From positions 1 to 8,211 of the forward strand of contig JAGBYV010000308.1 in NCBI GenBank assembly GCA_017628595.1: a DNA stretch of 8,211 bases, in the 5' to 3' direction. Of the stretch, positions 7,664 through 8,211 are shown piece after piece; position 1 is the first letter of the stretch, and the number at the start of each line of letters is the position of its first letter. This stretch comes from Alistipes sp. (lineage in GTDB: Bacteria; Bacteroidota; Bacteroidia; Bacteroidales; Rikenellaceae). The notes under the pieces are model-generated. The model worked only from the letters and a program-made list of their open reading frames with translations, was not told the origin of the DNA and did no database searches. Made by a program: the position numbers and the translations under genes.

Positions 7664-7693
7664 CTCTGTTATTTTAGTAAGATTTGCTTGTCT

Positions 7694-7709
7694 CCCGCTT
7701 TCGTGCGGG
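7694..7709 (-). other. Small hairpin at the 5' end of the oxidoreductase leader
   Basis: CCCGC (7694-7698) and GCGGG (7705-7709) form a 5-pair G+C stem with a 6-base loop in otherwise A/T-rich DNA. The predicted start site from the -7 element at 7721-7728 puts this stem within the first bases of the transcript and about 30 bases before the ATG. It could stabilise the mRNA end. No riboswitch class is recognised. Confidence 0.35.
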
Positions 7710-7720
7710 TTTGACTTTGG

Positions 7721-7728
7721 CAAAAGTA
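7721..7728 (-). promoter_or_regulatory. -7 promoter element for the NMO-like gene
   Basis: On the - strand this reads TACTTTTG, an exact TAnnTTTG match, with a predicted start near 7714 and a leader of about 50 bases. The -33 region is A/T-rich without a clean TTTG. The element decides the start codon of the downstream gene, because the alternative Met at 7723 overlaps it and would not be transcribed from it. Confidence 0.6.
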
Positions 7729-7795
7729 GTAAAATATCTTATAAAATGTTTGAAAAGTGAAATAAAATGTTGTGTTTTTCTTCACGTGTGAGCAT

Positions 7796-7823
7796 AAAAA
7801 AACCATCCCTTGCGAGATGGCTT
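7796..7823 (-). terminator. Terminator of tsaD
   Basis: On the - strand, CCATCTC (7820-7814) pairs with GGGATGG (7809-7803) around a GCAA tetraloop. There is one internal G-T wobble, and A/G-T pairs extend the stem at its base. Seven T follow (A-run at 7796-7802). It starts about 25 bases after the tsaD stop codon. Confidence 0.82.
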
Positions 7824-7845
7824 GTGGTAGTTAATATGGAAAAAT

Positions 7846-8211
7846 CTATAAAATTTCCTCTAATCGGGCAACGGGCGCGATGCTCAGATCGGAGATCATT
7901 CCCTGCTGATAGCGGTAGTATCCCGAGATGGCAATCATGGCGGCATTGTCGGTGGTAAATTTCAACTCGGGGATGAATGTGCGCCAGCCACGACGACGGC
8001 CAGCCTCGGCTACAGCCTCGCGTAATCCCGAGTTTGCCGACACTCCTCCGGCTATGGCTACATCCTTGATACCCAATTTCTTGGTAGCCTTAATGAGCTT
8101 GTCGAGCAGAATGTCGATAATGGTCTTCTGCAGCGATGCGCAAAGGTCGGCCTTGTGCTTTTCAACAAAGTCGGGATCCTCGGCTACGCGGTCACGCAGG
8201 GTGTAGAGAAA
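7846..8211 (-). CDS. tsaD: tRNA N6-adenosine threonylcarbamoyltransferase, C-terminal part (partial)
   Basis: TsaD transfers the threonylcarbamoyl group from TC-AMP to A37 of ANN-decoding tRNAs, working with TsaB and TsaE; it is near-universal and usually essential. The window holds the last 121 codons and the TAG stop (7848-7846). The start lies beyond the right edge. The visible segment runs from FLYTLRDRV, through ADLCASLQKTIIDILLDK and the conserved VAIAGGVSANSGLRE, to FIPELKFTTDNAAMIA. These correspond to the C-terminal ASKHA/Kae1 region; the AGGVSAN glycine turn binds nucleotide, and the DNAAMIA Asp is a conserved metal/nucleotide-site residue. No internal Met start is needed: a TTG at 8076-8074 is simply an in-frame Leu codon. 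A terminator follows the stop. Confidence 0.93.
   Translation of the reverse strand, partial: FLYTLRDRVAEDPDFVEKHKADLCASLQKTIIDILLDKLIKATKKLGIKDVAIAGGVSANSGLREAVAEAGRRRGWRTFIPELKFTTDNAAMIAISGYYRYQQGMISDLSIAPVARLEEIL

Noticed and set aside
6566..7723. Longer oxidoreductase frame starting at 7723
   Set aside because: The upstream Met overlaps a perfect -7 element, so it would not be in the transcript. The added 20 residues (MPKSNPHESG...) do not resemble the family, whose homology begins at the Met at 7663.
7846..8076. Short 76-residue gene starting with TTG at 8076
   Set aside because: The frame stays open to the right edge and encodes continuous TsaD sequence, so the TTG is an internal Leu codon.

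Overview
The window looks like chromosome from an anaerobic Bacteroidota, probably Bacteroidales. Three things point there. The promoters match the Bacteroidota -7 consensus (TAnnTTTG). The genes start without clear Shine-Dalgarno sequences behind A/T-rich leaders. The proteins include a two-subunit 2-oxoacid:ferredoxin oxidoreductase typical of strict anaerobes. Base composition is near half G+C in genes, with A/T-rich gaps. A Rikenellaceae/Alistipes-like host is a guess; genus cannot be fixed from this sequence alone.

Layout. At the left edge, the last codons of a + strand gene run into a bidirectional terminator (about 22-68). The - strand operon at 65-1612 then reads right to left: a self-cleaving-type XRE/S24 (LexA/CI-like) regulator, followed 3 bases later by an EamA/DMT-family transporter. 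Divergent from it, across a 146-base region with two overlapping -7 elements, is a + strand pair: a 98-residue protein of unknown function and a full-length phage terminase large subunit, joined by an ATGA stop/start overlap. A strong bidirectional hairpin (3463-3494) closes this block.

The rest is on the - strand and looks like core genome. It holds korA-korB (2-oxoglutarate:ferredoxin oxidoreductase type), a nitronate-monooxygenase-like FMN oxidoreductase with a Cys-rich tail, and the 3' end of tsaD (tRNA t6A synthesis), which continues beyond the right edge. The oxidoreductase and tsaD each end at a hairpin plus T-tract terminator. korA and the oxidoreductase have recognisable -7 elements.

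The most unusual part is 65-3461. It has a terminase with intact ATPase and nuclease residues but no other virion or packaging gene beside it. It faces a regulator that keeps the Ala-Gly and Ser/Lys self-cleavage residues and is co-transcribed with a transporter. It could be a prophage remnant, a domesticated phage module under a CI-like switch, or a chance junction. The sequence alone does not decide between these.
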